DNA of 64,000 bases from Glandiceps talaboti (taxonomy: Eukaryota > Hemichordata > Enteropneusta > Spengelidae), in the NCBI RefSeq assembly GCF_964340395.1, contig NC_135568.1, positions 20,160,581 to 20,224,580 on the forward strand, read 5' to 3'. Shown piece by piece: positions 63,220-64,000 of the stretch. A program made the position numbers and the translations under genes. Position 1 is the first letter of the stretch; every line of letters begins with the position of its first letter. A model generated the notes under the pieces. That model worked only from the letters and a program-made list of their open reading frames with translations, was not told where the DNA came from and searched no databases.

Positions 63220-64000
63220 GTATGCATAGTGTTTTCCTACAACCACCATGTAATGAGTGACCGTATTAACTTACTAACTTAATCTGTTTATAGAATGGAT
63301 TTCAAAGTCATGCATGTTAGTACCAAGTTTTGACCATGACAACTTCTATAATACATTTGTAAGATAACCGTTGTAAGTTTATTGAAATACCAACCCAAGT
63401 ATATCACTAGTAGATGTACATAACTTGTCAAATAATTTCATTATAGCTTGCTGTTAAATGTACATATATCAGTGTTGTCTGTAGAAACATACTGTTTCAA
63501 ATTTTCATTTTCCTTCATTTCTTGCTGTAAAATTAAGCTTGACTATTTTCCACTGTAGTGGCAGTATGTCAACTGTCTGACATAAATAATAAACTTGTAA
63601 CAGTTTACAATTGATAACCATACTATTGTAACAAGTAGTTATATGCAACTAAGATATTTCTAATTTATATGCCCACAGAGATCTTTTCATGCATCAAATA
63701 CATGAGTCTTTGACATTTGGTGTGGTAGAAAAGTAAAGAGGCCCTGTACAGGGCTGCTGTATACTCTACCATTCCTTGTTGGCTGTGTAATATGAATATC
63801 CTACAGCACATTTTAATTCTGCTTCTACAAATAGGATTGAAAAGTTGAAGTTTATGTAAGTAGCTAAATTAATTGGCAAGCCTGGGGCTATGTACATGGC
63901 AACTAATTAAAGCAGTCAATTGATTTCAATTCACACACGTATTGGAAAGTTGATCTTTGCTAATATAATTTCTTGAACTTGTTATTCTGTGAAATTGACT
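63220..64000. other. Intron sequence to the window end, no gene recognised
   Basis: AT-rich unique sequence. No exon of the second DH domain is visible before the window ends. Confidence 0.5.

Overview
The window is a purely intragenic, AT-rich stretch of an animal (metazoan) genome. It carries one recognisable host gene on the + strand: the middle part of a Trio/Kalirin-type Rho guanine-nucleotide exchange factor. Six exons are well supported. They encode, in order, the PH domain that follows the first DH (GEF1) domain, its C-terminal helix, a low-complexity linker and the following SH3 domain. Two further downstream exons are tentative. All six confident exons join in phase with consensus GT/AG borders (phases 0-0-1-2-0-1). 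The gene runs off both ends, since the spectrin repeats and DH1 are upstream and DH2-PH2 and later parts are downstream. Coding sequence is only about 1 kb of 64 kb. The repeat families (CR1-like and L1/Tx1-like retroelements, a tRNA-derived SINE, tRNA-free short elements rich in CGTC or TG runs) suggest a marine invertebrate such as a lophotrochozoan, ambulacrarian or amphioxus; I cannot resolve this further by eye.

Layout: 1-8557 is a 35/38-bp satellite. 8558-10717 holds transposon pieces and a small 33-bp repeat. 10718-10900 is the first PH exon. 10919-25440 is a 45/46-bp satellite of about 320 units. 25516-28053 holds three exons separated by a 22-bp minisatellite and microsatellites. 28054-34300 holds minisatellites, a CR1-like retroelement and a long element rich in internal repeats. 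34301-34475 is the linker exon. 34659-40652 is a 48-bp satellite open on both strands. 41281-43075 has microsatellites. 43343-46240 is a 43-bp satellite. 46743-46977 is the SH3 exon. 46978-57907 is intron with microsatellites, mobile-element pieces, a SINE and a 5'-truncated L1-like element. 57909-61338 is a 27-bp satellite. Tentative exons lie at 61626-61688 and about 63055-63219. More than half of the window is tandem repeat, and most introns have their own private monomer.

The most interesting signal is the 45-bp satellite. The last ~42 bases of the PH exon plus its 5' splice site are duplicated immediately downstream, and the duplicated piece grades into the satellite monomer. The array therefore appears to have been seeded by the exon-intron junction, and a large fraction of its ~320 units carry a consensus GTAAGT donor in the same local context as the real one. 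A frequent single-base variant (GTAAGTAAAT to GTAAATAAAT) weakens the donor and creates a canonical AATAAA poly(A) hexamer. The intron is thus an interspersed field of U1-site-like and poly(A)-signal-like units.

A second signal is a short repeated element (four copies at 8927, 26618, 28978 and 52601). Two copies sit inside tandem arrays that resume in register, so their ends and the near-absence of target duplication can be read directly. They look like non-autonomous Helentron-type elements with two alternative 3' ends. No bacterial-type operons, CRISPR arrays or RNA genes were seen.
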